In this document: positions 24,743 to 35,665 of the stretch, in pieces
Layout of the letters: every line of letters starts with the position of its first letter
Position numbering within the stretch: the first letter of the stretch is position 1
Source: Ovis canadensis
Lineage: Eukaryota; Chordata; Mammalia; Artiodactyla; Bovidae
Assembly (NCBI RefSeq): GCF_042477335.2
Contig: NC_091245.1
Location: 110,952,501 to 111,016,500, forward strand
Length of the DNA: 64,000 nucleotides
Direction of reading: 5' to 3'
Notes under the pieces: generated by a model
Database searches by the model: none
What the model was told of the DNA's origin: nothing
The model's input: only the letters and a program-made list of their open reading frames with translations
Translations under genes and position numbers: made by a program

Positions 24743-24794
24743 AAAGGAGAACGGAAAAAAATAAAAAAAAAAAAAAAAAAAAAAAGGAGAACGG
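24743..24794 (+). repeat. Poly(A)-only insertion flanked by a 12-bp TSD
   Basis: AAAGGAGAACGG is present at 24743-24754 and again at 24783-24794. Between them lie 28 bases that are all A except one T. This is the arrangement expected when a LINE-mobilised transcript was copied only through its poly(A) tail. Replication slippage is less likely because the flanking 12-mer is not A-rich. Confidence 0.75.
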
Positions 24795-25169
24795 GTGATC
24801 AGGCTAGAGGACTAGAAACATAAAAATGGACAAAAGCTAGAGCAATAAAATAAAATAAATTATATTACTGAGATCCCTGTAAGTTATGGTTTAACATCTG
24901 CCTTCCTGTATTGTAGACCTCATCAGGACCCATGGAGAGAAGGAGTTTCCAAAAATATCTCCAATTTGGCTGGTCGGACAGTGGGTCATCAGGGAAGCAG
25001 ATGAAAATTTGTGGATTTGTGCACTAATGGATCAGCAGGAAATTAGGTAACAAGAGGGTTGGTAACTCTGGAGAACCACAACAGAATTTCAGCTAGAATT
25101 CTGGCCATACTTGTAGACATGCATAAACAGGAGATCATCATGATTGTGAGTCTTACTCTAGGATTCGAT
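24795..25169. other. Upstream of FCER1A, nothing recognised
   Basis: No gene and no clear named repeat. Confidence 0.35.
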
Positions 25170-25380
25170 TTTTCAAATGTTTGAGTCCCAAATTAGCCAT
25201 TTACTAGGGAGTACTCGAAGATAAATGACTTTACTTCTCTAAGCTCCAATCTTCCTTTCTATAAAATGTAAATAACGATGGTACCTCTTCATAGAATTGT
25301 TTTGAGAAATGAATGAAGCATAAGGTATATTTAGCATAGTGCCTGACCTATATTAGGTGAATAATTAACTGTTATTTTTA
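25170..25380 (+). mobile_element. MIR SINE
   Basis: GACTTTACTTCTCTAAGC, TTCTATAAAATGTAAATAAC, TTGTTTTGAGAAATGAATG and GCATAGTGCCTGACC follow MIR in order. Confidence 0.75.
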
Positions 25381-25551
25381 TTCTTCTCTCCTCTGCACCC
25401 CACTTTTCTAAGTTGCAAACAAAATAACTATACGTTGATAGTTTAAGAAAGGTTTGTTCCTGCGTGCCCCTTCTGCCTCTCTCCCACTAGATTCCAGGTG
25501 TGTGCACGGAGGTGGAATGTAGAGTAGGGGGGTAAATATAAAGTTGCCCTG

Positions 25552-25695
25552 GAGGCCTCCCTGGTGGTCCAGTGGTTAAGACTGTGCATTCACTTCCACT
25601 GCAAGGGGCACGGTTTCAATCCCTGATTGGGGAATTAAGATCCTGAATGCTGTGCAGTGCAATCAAAAAAAAGAAAAAAAATCAATAAATGATTT
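25552..25695 (+). mobile_element. CHR-1-type SINE in the FCER1A promoter region
   Basis: GGCCTCCCTGGTGGTCCAG, CACTTCCACTGCAAGGGG, GGAATTAAGATCCTG, ending in an A-rich tail. It ends about 190 bp upstream of the FCER1A start codon, so it forms part of the upstream flank of that gene in this lineage. Confidence 0.87.
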
Positions 25696-25699
25696 TAAA

Positions 25700-25884
25700 A
25701 CTATATATATAAAATTGCCCTTTTAAGCACCACTCTGAATGTTATCTCCAGAGAAGGAAGCAAACCTAGGTGCAGCTGATGCATTAACCAGATATGACAC
25801 AGAGAACGTTTCCTTCTCCTTTTTACTTTCAAGTTTATTCTAAGGCCCTGGATCTCTGCAGCTCAGTTGGAGGCCACGGAGAAG
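25700..25884 (+). promoter_or_regulatory. FCER1A: Candidate FCER1A proximal promoter and 5' UTR
   Basis: The last 40 bases before the ATG (CCCTGGATCTCTGCAGCTCA, ending GGAGAAG) resemble the human FCER1A leader as I recall it, so this is very likely 5' UTR. TTATCT at 25742-25747 is a GATA-type site on the opposite strand, and TTTCCTTC near 25809 is an ETS-type core. GATA and ETS (Elf-1) factors are known to act on the human proximal promoter, but equivalence of these sites is inference. No TATA box is evident. Confidence 0.45.
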
Positions 25885-25942
25885 ATGCCTACTATTCCCA
25901 TGGGAGCCCCTGCCCTGCTGTGGATAGCTCTGCTGCTTTTCT
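25885..25942 (+). CDS. FCER1A: FCER1A exon 1 (start, signal peptide)
   Basis: Encodes MPTIPMGAPALLWIALLLF plus one base, then the donor GTAAGTAG. The first ATG was chosen because it follows the human-like GAGAAG leader. A second in-frame Met at residue 6 is possible but would shorten the signal peptide's N-region. Confidence 0.92.
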
Positions 25943-28900
25943 GTAAGTAGAGTTACCAGCCCCCCGAAGGGGCCAGAACAGATTGGGGGAGCGGCTGGCG
26001 ACGGAAAGTTGACAATTTTATTGCTGACTTTTTCTAGGTTATGAGCAAACTGCGGGTGATTCCCCGGGGATTCTGTAGGGAGGACGAGCTGGATAGCAGA
26101 AGAAGTGGGGTTGGGCATCATCTAAGGAGGAAGCCGGACGGAAAGTCTGGTCCTTGCTATCAAGCTGGCTTTTCCTAGAGGGTAAAGGAGGGACAGCAGA
26201 GGAAGGAGAGAAGCTCCTTCTCTCCCTTGAACAGAGTCCTGAAAAGATGGTTGGCCCTTAAAACTCCATGGATGTAGACCTCAGCATCATAACCAGATCC
26301 CAGTCTTCAGGTATCCAGAAGGCTGGAGTCAGATACTAACTTATTGTCTCTGGATTTTGCAGCTCCAGATGGCATGTCAGCAGGTGAGTCCTCTGTTCTT
26401 GTTCTCTCAGTATTTCAATGTGTTTGGAAATTGCCCGCCCTTCATCCTTTCCCTTCATCCCATCATCTATTTTTTAATGATTATTAATCTGTTCTTCCCT
26501 GTCTATCACACTTCCACCTGCCTCGTCTTCCTTCTTTCCCCCATTCAAAAGCTTCCCACACAGCGTTTCATTCTCTCAAGTCACCCTTTCCTCTTTTATG
26601 CAAACAATTATGTCTGCTGAGCATCTGTCTCAGCCTCTGCTCCAGATACTGTGATATAAACTCATTGAATTCTTATGTCATCATCCCTGATATTATTACT
26701 GCCATTTTATAATTGAGGATACTGAAACTCAGATTAAGTAATTTGTTGGAGGTTACATGGCCAACAAGGCACTGGATTCTAACATAAGTCCCTTAAATCC
26801 AAGTCTAGTTCTCTTTTGGACATATCACCTCTTCCTCATCACCACCTGGCCACTTCCAAAGTCTTCGTTCCGCAAATTTGTACCACATCTCTTTGTTCTT
26901 GAAAGCCTTTTAAGACTGATCCTCTTGGTGATTTTCAGTACCTTCCAGAATTGACATATAATTTCCATTCCCTATTCACTCACAATTAAATAGTCATAAA
27001 AATTTAGAGCTGGAAGAAGCCATATATTTCATTTAGTCCACTACCTTAATTCATCCATTATTCACTCATTCATCAACTCAATAAATACTTAATGAATACT
27101 CACTGTGTAGTAGTCATTGTGCTGAACTATGTATGAACATCTCAGACATAATCTCTGCTTGAAAAGAGACTTCAATCCTCATTTACAGATACTGAAATTG
27201 GAATCAAGAAAATTAGAGGGGTTATCCTCTTTTGTTTTTTAATATCTTACATTCATGCCCTGTTTTTTCCTAAGTTGGGAGCTAGGGTCCCTAGGTGGGA
27301 CCACAAGATTCTTTCTTCCTTCCTTTAATCCTAGGACTCAGGACAGATTCTTATCACCAACAGTTTAAGGGTAGATTGATCATTGATTGACTATTATTAT
27401 GTCTGTACTCTGGAAGCTGAACAGATTTCAATGATATTTTCCCTCCTTCCATATCTCTTTCCACAATCTGTTCTTCTCAAAGCCAACTGGAAATCTAAGG
27501 TGTCCTTGAATCCACCATGGAGAGAAATATTTAGAGGAGAAACTGTGACTCTTACATGTGGTGCGAACAGATCCTCTGAAAATGAGTCCTCTGTGTGGAT
27601 CCACAATGGAACCACTTTGAAAGAGACAAATTCAAGATGGGACATTGTGAAAGCACGCATGCAGGACAGTGGGGAATACCAATGCCGAATCAAAGGATTT
27701 GCCATTAGTGAACCTGTGTACCTAAACGTCATCAGTGGTAAGTTCCAGGGTTACAGAAATATCAATTCACTCATGTGCGGAATGGCCCATCTGAAAATAG
27801 GGAAAAAGCAAGTTATTCCAAGGCTTAGAGAAGCAAGGTTGAACTCTGGGTCTCTCTCCACATACAGGTCCATCTCTCTTCTTCAGCCTCTACTCCATCT
27901 GCCCTTCTGCCTTCTTTCAATATTCTAGTAATCTCCCAATGTTACTCCGCTAGGCTGTTTCATTTCTATCTTCTCTACCTGGGTACAGATGCATATTACA
28001 TGGTCAAATGGCATACTGGATATATGAACATTACAAAGAGCTCTTTGATTTAAAGAGTTACTTTACCATTTCCATGTGTCATGACCTGAATATTAAGTTG
28101 TACTCTTTTGTTTAATTTTTTTTATTTATTAACTGAAGGATAATTGCTTTACAGAATTCTGTTGTTTTCTGTCAAACCTCAACATGAATCAGCCATAGGT
28201 ATATATATATATATCCCTTCCCTTTTGAACCTCCCTCCCTTCTCCCTCCCCACCCCACCCCTCTAGGTTGATACAGAGCCCCTGTTTGAGCTTCCTGAAA
28301 CATGGAGCGAAATTCCCCTTGGCTATCTGTTTTACATATGGTAAAGCAGTAAGTTGCACTCTTGATTTTGAAAGCTATCTCTTTACATTCCTCCTGTACT
28401 CTACTTTTACTTAAGAACAAAGCTTATGTTTGCTTCATCACTCTCCTGCTGACAACAATTAGTACAGTGTGCTCAGGCATATGTGGGTTACTTTGTAAAT
28501 GTTCAGTGAACAAAGTAATGATTTCATTTAAACAGCTAGGTCATTTATATTTTGTTTTATATTTTTAAATATAAATATTTTTAAAGTATAAGCATATTTT
28601 GTATTTTTTCTCTTGAGTGAAAAGAGATCTTTCAACATCTGTGTACAAATTCTAAGTAGAAACTAAAGCAGTGTAAAATAGCTTCTTTATTCTTTTGGAG
28701 TAGATTCTAGAAAAGTCCTCAAGGATTGCTCCTAAATAAAATATGCTTTTGCAACCTAGACATGTTTCTATTCTAAATTTTGAGTTCTTAAAATGACATT
28801 AGCCATACAACCTGACTCTTATATTTTACTGACTCATTATTGACAAACATTCATTGAGAATCTACCGATTCCTAGGTATTATTAGGCCCTGGAGATATGA

Positions 28901-31530
28901 TGAAAGGAACAGACATGCTCCTGACCTCTGAAGTAGAGAGCCCAATGAGGAAATGGACATCCAATCAATAGTTACACAAATAATTAATTCAAATTGTGAT
29001 GCATGTTCTGAGGAAGCTGGAGGCTTACTGTGATTAATAGAACGGGGAAGTACCTATAAGTTTAGAGAGGACAACTCTACTAGGCTAGGACTCTCCAGGC
29101 AGAGTAGGTTTAGTTCCCCTTTAGTGACCAAATGCAACAATAGAGCTGAAAGGGATAATGGGTTTCAGACCTCCTATGGGTGGGCTTATCAGAAGTGTCA
29201 GCGATGTTGTGGCCCCAGAATTGCCTTTCAGGAGGAGAGAGTATTTATCAACAGAGGAGACAGGCTGGAAGCATTATTTTGTGTTTCCTTTTTATTGACC
29301 TTATGAGCCAAGAAATGGGTTAATGATAAAGGTTTCTGATACGCACTCTCTGCATGATCGTTTTTATTTATCTTATTTTTATTTTATTTTATCTGTCATT
29401 GTTAAATAAATATCTTAATGAATATTCTTCAGACTGGTTGATCCTTCAGGCCTCTGCTGAGGTGATGATGGAGGGTGAGTCCCTCTTCCTCAGGTGCCAC
29501 AGTTGGAAGAATCTGAATGCCTTCAAGGTGATCTACTACAAAGATAACAGAGCTCTCAAGTACTGGTATGAAAACCACAACATCTCCATCACCAATGTCA
29601 CAGAAGGGGACAGTGGCATCTATTACTGTGTGGGCAGAATTCAGAGGCTCAACTACACCTCTAATAAACTCAAGATTATAGTAAAAAAACGTAAGTTGGT
29701 GAAGGAAAGGGAATGAATCCATAGCAGGGGAAAGGAGAAAGAACATTTGAGCTTAATGCAATTGAAGCTATAGAATGCAAGCAACTGTGATTCCCTGAAA
29801 AGTCTACTAGATTTGCAATGAGGAGACCAGGGGTAGAGTATATCCCTTAGTCTCTGTCTCAGATTCCTTACTGTTCAATGGCAACAGTAATACCTTCTCA
29901 CATTATGTAATGTTTACAGATGTCAAATGCAATAGTTGTAAAATGGATTTTTTTTTTTAACTGTTAAATACTAGTCAAGCAAAGTCATCTATTGCTTCTG
30001 GGGAGAAACTTACATTTATCAAATAGAAAAAGAGTTTCAAAGTTGAAGGAACAAACTCTTTATAGCTTGAAGAGTCTATTCTAGCCTATGAGGGATGGGA
30101 AAGGAAACTAAGTCGACAGGCTGTGTGCCTGTAAATTAGGAGATGAGAAAGAGGGTTTGATATGGAAAGAGTAGTCAGGCAGGCTGCCTCTGTAGTCAAT
30201 GAAACGCTGCCATTTCCAAATTTCATATAAAAGAAGGAGCCTTTAAAATATTTGCTTTGCAATGAGGAAATAAGACATTTGCTTGGTACACTTTGCTCAT
30301 GCCAAAATCTTAAAAAACATGAGATCAGAAGCCACAATTAATTTCTAATGGTAGTTCTCTGTTAACTAATTGGAGACCCATTGTTTGATTTTCACTATGC
30401 TTCCGGTATCTTTATCTATAAAATAAAGGGTTTGGACTAAACTTCATTAAAATTGTTTGCAGAATTAAAAAAAAATACTGATGTCTGTATATCATCCCTT
30501 GAGCTTCTAACTTAATTAGCTTGGAATGAGACCTGGACATCAATATTTAAAAGCTCTTCCAGGTAATGGTAATAGGCAGCTAGTGTTGAGAGTCACCAGT
30601 CTAGGTGACCTGTGAGTAATTTCTGGCTATAATATTCTAGGGTTCTAAAATTCTAGAAAAATCACAAAAAAATCACTACTTTGTAAATAGAATAGCAGAA
30701 TCACAAAACAGTGGAATTGAAAGACAATTTACTTATTGCCTTGCTTGCCTTGCTCAGTCGCTCCATTGTGTCTGACTCTCAGCAACCCCATGAACTTAGC
30801 CTGTCAGGCTCCTCTGTCCATGGGATTTTCCAGGCAAGAATACTGGAGTGGGTTGCCATTTCCTCCTCCAGGGGATTGTCCCAACCCAAGGATCAAACCT
30901 GGGAAGCCAACTTATTAATATTTATGATCTAGCCCAATATCTTAATTTCACCCAACAGACATGCAATGAGTGATGACTGTTTGAGAAATAAGGCACTGGT
31001 GACCCCCTGCCCTTACTCTGTCTGCTTCCCACCTCCATGTCCTATGTGGACACTGGTCTCGTGAGGCTCCAAGGAAGGGATCATCTTTCCTATGACCTTT
31101 CCCATTAGGCATATTGGCCAGACAAGCCAAGGGACTGTGGGGGAAATACTTAGGACTCCCTAGGGCTTCAGGGGGCACAGACTAAGGAACTCAAACCTGT
31201 GAGTGTTTTGTCTCTGCTCCTGGATGTCATTTCATGCTAGAAGGTGAAGGACCATGTTGGATCCTTCTTTTAGGGGAGATGAAGACTTTAATCTCACTTT
31301 TCAATTCCTAATTTGAGTTATGTTTCTTATTGCCTCTAGAGTACACTCAAAGCAACTATTTCTGGCTACAATTTCTTATCCCATTGTTGGTGCTGATTCT
31401 GTTTGTTGTGGACACAGGGTTGCTTATCTCGACCCAGCAGCAGTTCACGTTACTCTTGAAGATGAAGAGAATCAGAAAACGCAACAGATTTACGGACCCA
31501 CAGCCTAAACCAGATCCCCCAGGGAACTGA
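25885..31530 (+). CDS. FCER1A: High-affinity IgE receptor alpha chain, five coding exons
   Basis: Coding segments 25885-25942, 26363-26383, 27483-27737, 29433-29690 and 31340-31530 total 783 bases and encode 260 residues. All introns start GT, end AG and fall after the first codon base. The 21-base second exon is the hallmark of Fc receptor genes. Order: signal peptide (about 1-26), Ig-like domain 1 (Cys52/Cys94), Ig-like domain 2 (Cys133/Cys177), transmembrane segment (about 206-228) with Asp222 in FVVDTGL, and a short basic tail. The Asp is conserved in Fc receptors that pair with the signalling gamma chain. Likely N-glycosylation sites are Asn55, 60, 68, 161, 166 and 185. It should bind IgE at the surface of mast cells and basophils, with FcR-gamma and MS4A2. 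Human Trp113 and Trp156 (mature numbering) are Leu139 and Gln182 here. The gene looks intact. Confidence 0.96.
26363..26383 (+). CDS. FCER1A: FCER1A exon 2 (21-base mini-exon)
   Basis: Acceptor TTTTGCAG, 21 bases, donor GTGAGTCC. It completes Ser20 and encodes PDGMSA, the end of the signal peptide; human has PDGVLA here. Too short for ORF-based detection. Confidence 0.92.
26630..26800 (-). mobile_element. MIR SINE in FCER1A intron 2
   Basis: TATTACTGCCATTTTATAAT, GGATACTGAAACTCAG and AAGTAATTTGTTGGAGG follow antisense MIR. The remainder of intron 2 (26384-27482) holds only an L2-like trace near 27030-27190. Confidence 0.7.
27483..27737 (+). CDS. FCER1A: FCER1A exon 3 (Ig-like domain 1)
   Basis: 255 bases, acceptor CTCAAAG, donor GTAAGTTC. 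Encodes about residues 27-111 with VSLNPPWREIFRGETVTLTC, the Cys52-Cys94 disulfide and the DSGEYQC motif of Ig-like domains, ending SEPVYLNVIS. The open frame extends through both splice sites, but the extra parts are intronic. Confidence 0.95.
28107..28355 (-). mobile_element. Artiodactyl L1 3' end in FCER1A intron 3
   Basis: Antisense L1 tail: TTTATTTATTAACTGAAGG, AACATGAATCAGCC, CCTCCCTCCCTTCTCCC, CCTTGGCTATCTGTTTTAC. A short (TA)n lies inside at 28200-28214. An L2-like relic follows at about 28846-29000. Confidence 0.7.
29433..29690 (+). CDS. FCER1A: FCER1A exon 4 (Ig-like domain 2, main IgE contacts)
   Basis: 258 bases, acceptor TTCTTCAG, donor GTAAGTTG. Encodes DWLILQASAEV through LKIIVKK with Cys133-Cys177. 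Trp113 and Trp136 (human mature Trp87 and Trp110, which sandwich an IgE proline) are kept, as is KYWYENHNIS. Human Trp113 and Trp156 are Leu139 and Gln182 here. Confidence 0.95.
30470..30601 (+). mobile_element. MER5A-like (hAT-Charlie) remnant in intron 4
   Basis: GACCTGGACATCAATATTTA, AAAGCTCTTCCAGGTAATGG and a terminal GTTGAGAGTCACCAG follow the MER5A right half. Decayed; left edge uncertain. Confidence 0.5.
30738..30909 (-). mobile_element. Bov-tA SINE, partial, in intron 4
   Basis: Antisense: CAGTCGCTCCATTGTGTC, AGGCAAGAATACTGGAGTGG, ending GATCAAACCTGGGAAGCC with part of the tRNA head missing. ACTTATT flanks it at 30731-30737 and 30910-30916. Confidence 0.85.
31340..31530 (+). CDS. FCER1A: FCER1A exon 5 (transmembrane segment, tail, stop)
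   Basis: The acceptor TTGCCTCTAG was chosen because it keeps the phase and yields QYTQSNYFWLQFLIPLL. It encodes the membrane span with Asp222, STQQQFTLLLKMKRIRKRN and a proline-rich end PQPKPDPPGN, then TGA. Human has the closely related VDTGLFISTQQQ. Confidence 0.95.
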
Positions 31531-31763
31531 TGTCACTCCTCAAGAAACCTCTGCAATAGCAGAGGTTTTTGGCTTTAGTAAACGCTTCTCAGTTGTCAAA
31601 GACAGCTCACAAGGTACATAGAAAAAGCTCACGGCTTTATAGAACTGCTTCATTAAACTGATCGAGTGGCATGTAATAGGAAGTGCTCAATAAGCATCAT
31701 TTATATAAGTAAAGAAATGAGTAGATTCATTTATTAGAACCTGTAAAAGAGATATACAACTTG

Positions 31764-31769
31764 AATAAA
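31764..31769 (+). terminator. FCER1A: Candidate FCER1A polyadenylation signal
   Basis: AATAAA about 235 bases after the stop codon, followed by AAGTATGAAACC. It is the first canonical hexamer downstream of the stop that I noticed. Use is inferred. Confidence 0.5.
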
Positions 31770-32514
31770 AGTATGAAACCATGCAATGTGACACTTTTAA
31801 GTATTCGAGGCTTGCTAGTTTTGAGGCATAACCATGAAGTCCTAGATTAGAAATGTTCTCTTTTGTAATGTTCTCTCCATTGTAAGTCTGACCTACGAAT
31901 GAGAAGACAAGGAAGGATGTGCTGATGAAACTGATCATTTTTATGCTCTCTCTTCACTTACTATCACATGAACTTTTAGCTCTTGGCAGAATCTGGGGCA
32001 GACTTGAGCCCCTGAATTCTGGGGGTGAGGCTCCATCTAAGAGTTCCCTGTGATTGTTTCACTCCTCTCTTATCTCCCCAAATTAAATCTTGTATATCCT
32101 CTTACAGTGCCTGAACTAAGCATCTTAGAGAGACTCGCACATAATCATAACTCTCACAATGAAAAAGTACAAGACTGAATGAGATCTCAAACAAAGTCCC
32201 AGTCTTTTCTCTCCCACCCCTGCCAGACCTCTTCTCATGGAGACAGTTATATGGGGCTTTGGGGAAAGCATTAGAAAAGAGAGCAAGGTACTGTCGGTGC
32301 CGACCAGGAGTTTACAACAGGAAATGGGAGATCAGAGCACCTTTAGTTTATCTGTTTTTTTGAACAATTAAAAACTTAAGGAAGTGAACTAGGGGGAACG
32401 TTTGTAAATATTCATAAGACTGACAAGTCCCATTTTCTCCAAAGAGGTCATAAAGAATAGAGAAATTATTAAAGCTCTTTTTTTTTTTTAATATAGGTAT
32501 CTGCTGTTGGTATG
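31770..32514. other. Downstream of FCER1A, nothing recognised
   Basis: No gene and no named repeat. Confidence 0.4.
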
Positions 32515-33430
32515 AGGGAAACCCTTTCATCCCCTTGAGTTCTTGTGGCTGAACTAATAATAAAGTTGACACGAGACAAATTAAGAGAAGAAAAAGAAAG
32601 AAATTTTAATTCATGTGCTCAGAAGTCTTATAGAAATGGGACCTAACAAGTGGCCAAAGCAGGCAACCTTTATACTTTTTAGACAAAGAAATGATACATT
32701 TGAAAGGAATTGACAGGACAGAGAAGCTTAGGTTTGGAGTGCTCAATTCATGAAGAATCTAAACAGAGATTGGGCTTGAGGTATTAAATAAAAGAAGAAA
32801 CAAGGTTTTCTTCTTATTATTATTTTTAATTGGAGGATAGTTGTATGTATCCCTTCACTCCATCCCACCTGTCTAGGTCCTCACAGAGCACTGGGCTGAG
32901 CTCCTCATGTTATATATATACATATTCATTTTCATTTCTTTTCCATTATGGTTATTACAGAATATTGAATATAGTTCCCTCTGTCATATAGTAGGACCCT
33001 GTTGTTTATCCATCCTATATATAATGGTTTGCATCTGCTAATCCCAAACTCCCAAATCCATCCACCCTGCTTCTTAAGTAACTTTAATTCAAAATATTCA
33101 ATATATCATCGTGGCATATTTAGAGACAGCCCACATTGAGCCCTAACACTGATATGAACCTCCTTAACACTGTCCATGCTGTTTTTTTAATAATTTCAGA
33201 CAGACAGTGACCAGATTCCCAGGAAAGGGCTGTGGCACTTGGCTTTGTGTAAAGAGGCTTTATGAGTGGAGAAGGGATTTTTTTCTGCAACAATAGGCCA
33301 GGAAAAGTCCCTATAGGAAGCTCCTTGCTGCTATTCCTAGATATTCCCCTACCTTTAAGAAAAGATAGAAGGTTTATTATAGTTACAGCCTTGAGACCAG
33401 AGTCATACAGAACATTCATTAACAACATCC
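32515..33430. repeat. Unclassified interspersed repeat, interrupted by an L1 3' end
   Basis: The left part (AAAGTTGACACGAGACAAAT, then GAAAGAAATTTTAATTC) loosely resembles 60380-60450, so both may belong to one repeat family, perhaps LTR-derived. About 32815-33085 is an antisense artiodactyl L1 3' end (TTTTTAATTGGAGGATAG, CCATCCCACCTGTCTAGG) inserted into it. Broken and old. Confidence 0.4.
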
Positions 33431-33639
33431 AGTCTCATGGTGTTTTACACACAGCTATGCATCAGGCTGAAGAGCAAGTTACTTACTCCTGTATTTGGTC
33501 TGAGGCTAAGTGACCCAGAAGAATTGAGAGAGATTGAACACGGATAGTCCAGGCTTTGTAAGCTTTAGATACATCTTTCTGAGTCTTGACTGTTCCATTT
33601 ACATTCTCACCCCAGCTTGCAAGCACTATGGACTGAGCA

Positions 33640-33790
33640 CAGACCTGGAAGTTCGAGCTGTTGATAACTAGCTGTGTGACTGGGGCAAGTTCTTGTCAGT
33701 CTCAGATTCCATTTCCTCTTTGTAACAAGGGAGGTTTGGCCTAGGCGGTCTCTAAGCTCCTTTTTAGCCCAGACATTTTGTCTTTCATTA
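33640..33790 (+). mobile_element. MIR SINE
   Basis: TAACTAGCTGTGTGACTGGG, GCAAGTTCTTGTCAGTC and CAGATTCCATTTCCTC follow the MIR core. Confidence 0.75.
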
Positions 33791-34076
33791 CACAGGAATC
33801 TGGCTCTATGTGGTGACTCTCCAGCACAAAGGTTCAGAACACATTCCCCAAGAAGCTCCAGTATGAATTTTTCTTTCATTCTCCACATACTGTTTTCTCC
33901 TTTCACTGTGTTCTTCCATATATTTAAATTTCAGGCTTGTATCAGACTTATGTCTATCATTTATTTCCACATTTTTTTTTCCCGATAGTTATACATCTAT
34001 TCTGTAGGGACTGTGGAACACATAGTTGGATCTTGAGTACTCTGTGGACCCTCCAAATATGGCACTTATAAAGATG

Positions 34077-34078
<2 letters not shown>

Positions 34079-34112
<34 letters not shown>
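34079..34112. repeat. (AT)n microsatellite
   Basis: About 16 uninterrupted AT units. Confidence 0.95.
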
Positions 34113-34113
<1 letters not shown>

Positions 34114-34930
34114 ATCTATCTGTGACAAAGAGATAGTATGAATGTCACCAAATGATTAGATAGAAATAATTCATCCCAGCTTCACCCTCTGTTACCTCCA
34201 ATCTCTTACCATAATGGTCTAGACTAGCTCATAAAGCAAATTTCTTTCCCATGGTTGCTGTTCCAAATTATCTGCCATAAACTATCACAAACTCCTAATA
34301 ATAAAGGATTTGTTTTTGAATATCAAGTCAGTAGCTCCCTGCTACTGGCCAGCAGCAGACAAATTTCCATGGCCCTTAGGAGTAGGAACGACAAAAGATA
34401 CACCTTGTGAGTATTTCAGGAAATTGAATACTTGAAGAAAGGCTCTGCTCTTTCTCTCTTTTCATTAAACGGAACATGGAACAACAGAACATCTCCTTGA
34501 AGTCAGAAATGGGAGCTTTATGTTGAGAATGGCAGAGGCACTTGCCAGCCTGGGTCCCCAGAAAACCTCAGAGAGCAGTATTATCTCCTTGCCTTAAGTT
34601 GTCTACCCAGCCCTGGGCAGTCAGTCACCAAGTCCAAGTTCCCAGCTGATGCCTTATCAGCTTCCATGACATTCCACCACAGGTCTGTTACTCTATAACT
34701 GTGCCCAGGATCACTGTTAAAGCCATTTGCATATATCACTTACAGCATCCACAATCTTTCCCTTCTTGAAGGCTTTCCTGTTTTTCCTGTTATTTTCAAT
34801 TTTTGAATTATCACTGAGAGAAATCAGTAATCTCACTGCAAGGTAAGGAATGCAATGAAATTGAACTTGCTTACAGAGAAATTTTTGAAGACCAAGAAAT
34901 GACTTCCTGTAGATTCTGAGAAAAATGCTA
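34113..34930. other. Intergenic, nothing recognised
   Basis: No gene; no named repeat. Confidence 0.35.
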
Positions 34931-34934
34931 ATTT

Positions 34935-34977
<43 letters not shown>

Positions 34978-34983
34978 TTTTTG
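34931..34983. repeat. (ATTT)n microsatellite
   Basis: About 12 tandem tetranucleotide units, nearly perfect. Confidence 0.95.
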
Positions 34984-35196
34984 CCAGTTTGCAACAAGGT
35001 AATACTGCACTGCCACAGACTAAGCTGAACCAAAGCAAATACCATTCAATTAATAGGATTAAATTTTTGAAAATTAACATCTTTTTAAAATTAAAATATA
35101 GGAACCACTGATCTTCTACCTTCACTAGCTCATATCAAGGCTGAAAATTTGGAGTCTCCGTTGACTAACCACTGTTCTAGCAATGGGATCCTAAAA

Positions 35197-35665
35197 TGTT
35201 TCAGACTGGGATCTCTAGGAAACAGAGTCTGAAACAGAGGTTTGAAAGCAGTAAATTTATTAAGGAGTGCTCTCAGCATAAACACCCATGAGGGATGAAG
35301 GTAGAAGGGGAAGTGGAAATGTGAGGGAGTCATGCAAAAACTTCAAATCATCTCACAGATAGGAATTCGGGAATCTGGGAGTACCCTTCATAGCTATCTT
35401 AAGGGTACCTTAAGGTATCTTAAGGGTAACTTTCTTGAGGAAAGGTTACCAGTCTTTATACCCTGAAAAAGATAAGTCACTGGAAAGGCTACCCATGGGA
35501 AGGGGCTGTGACTCTGGAGATGGCAGTTCTTTAGCATGGTAGTTCCTGAAGTAGGACTCAACTGCAAGCTGTCAGCCCAAGACATTTCCAGCAGCTAGGG
35601 AAATAGATGTTTGGGTCCTGAAGGGGCTGCACCAGAGCAGCTACCAAATACAATTTCAAACTGAA
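35197..35665. repeat. Possible ancient interspersed repeat
   Basis: TAAATTTATTAAGGAGTGCT and later GTTTGGGTCCTGAAGGGGCT recall a mammalian repeat with a GCAGGTTTATTAGG start. Family not identified. Contains a local repeat of the unit ATCTTAAGGGTA at 35395-35430. Confidence 0.3.

Noticed and set aside
27383-27928. A 181-residue open frame containing an Ig-like domain, as a separate gene
   Set aside because: Only 27483-27737 is coding; it has canonical splice sites in the phase shared by all other FCER1A exons. The ends are read-through into introns.
31337-31345. Alternative exon 5 acceptor two bases further downstream (AG at 31340-31341)
   Set aside because: It breaks the reading phase and loses the YFWLQF transmembrane start.
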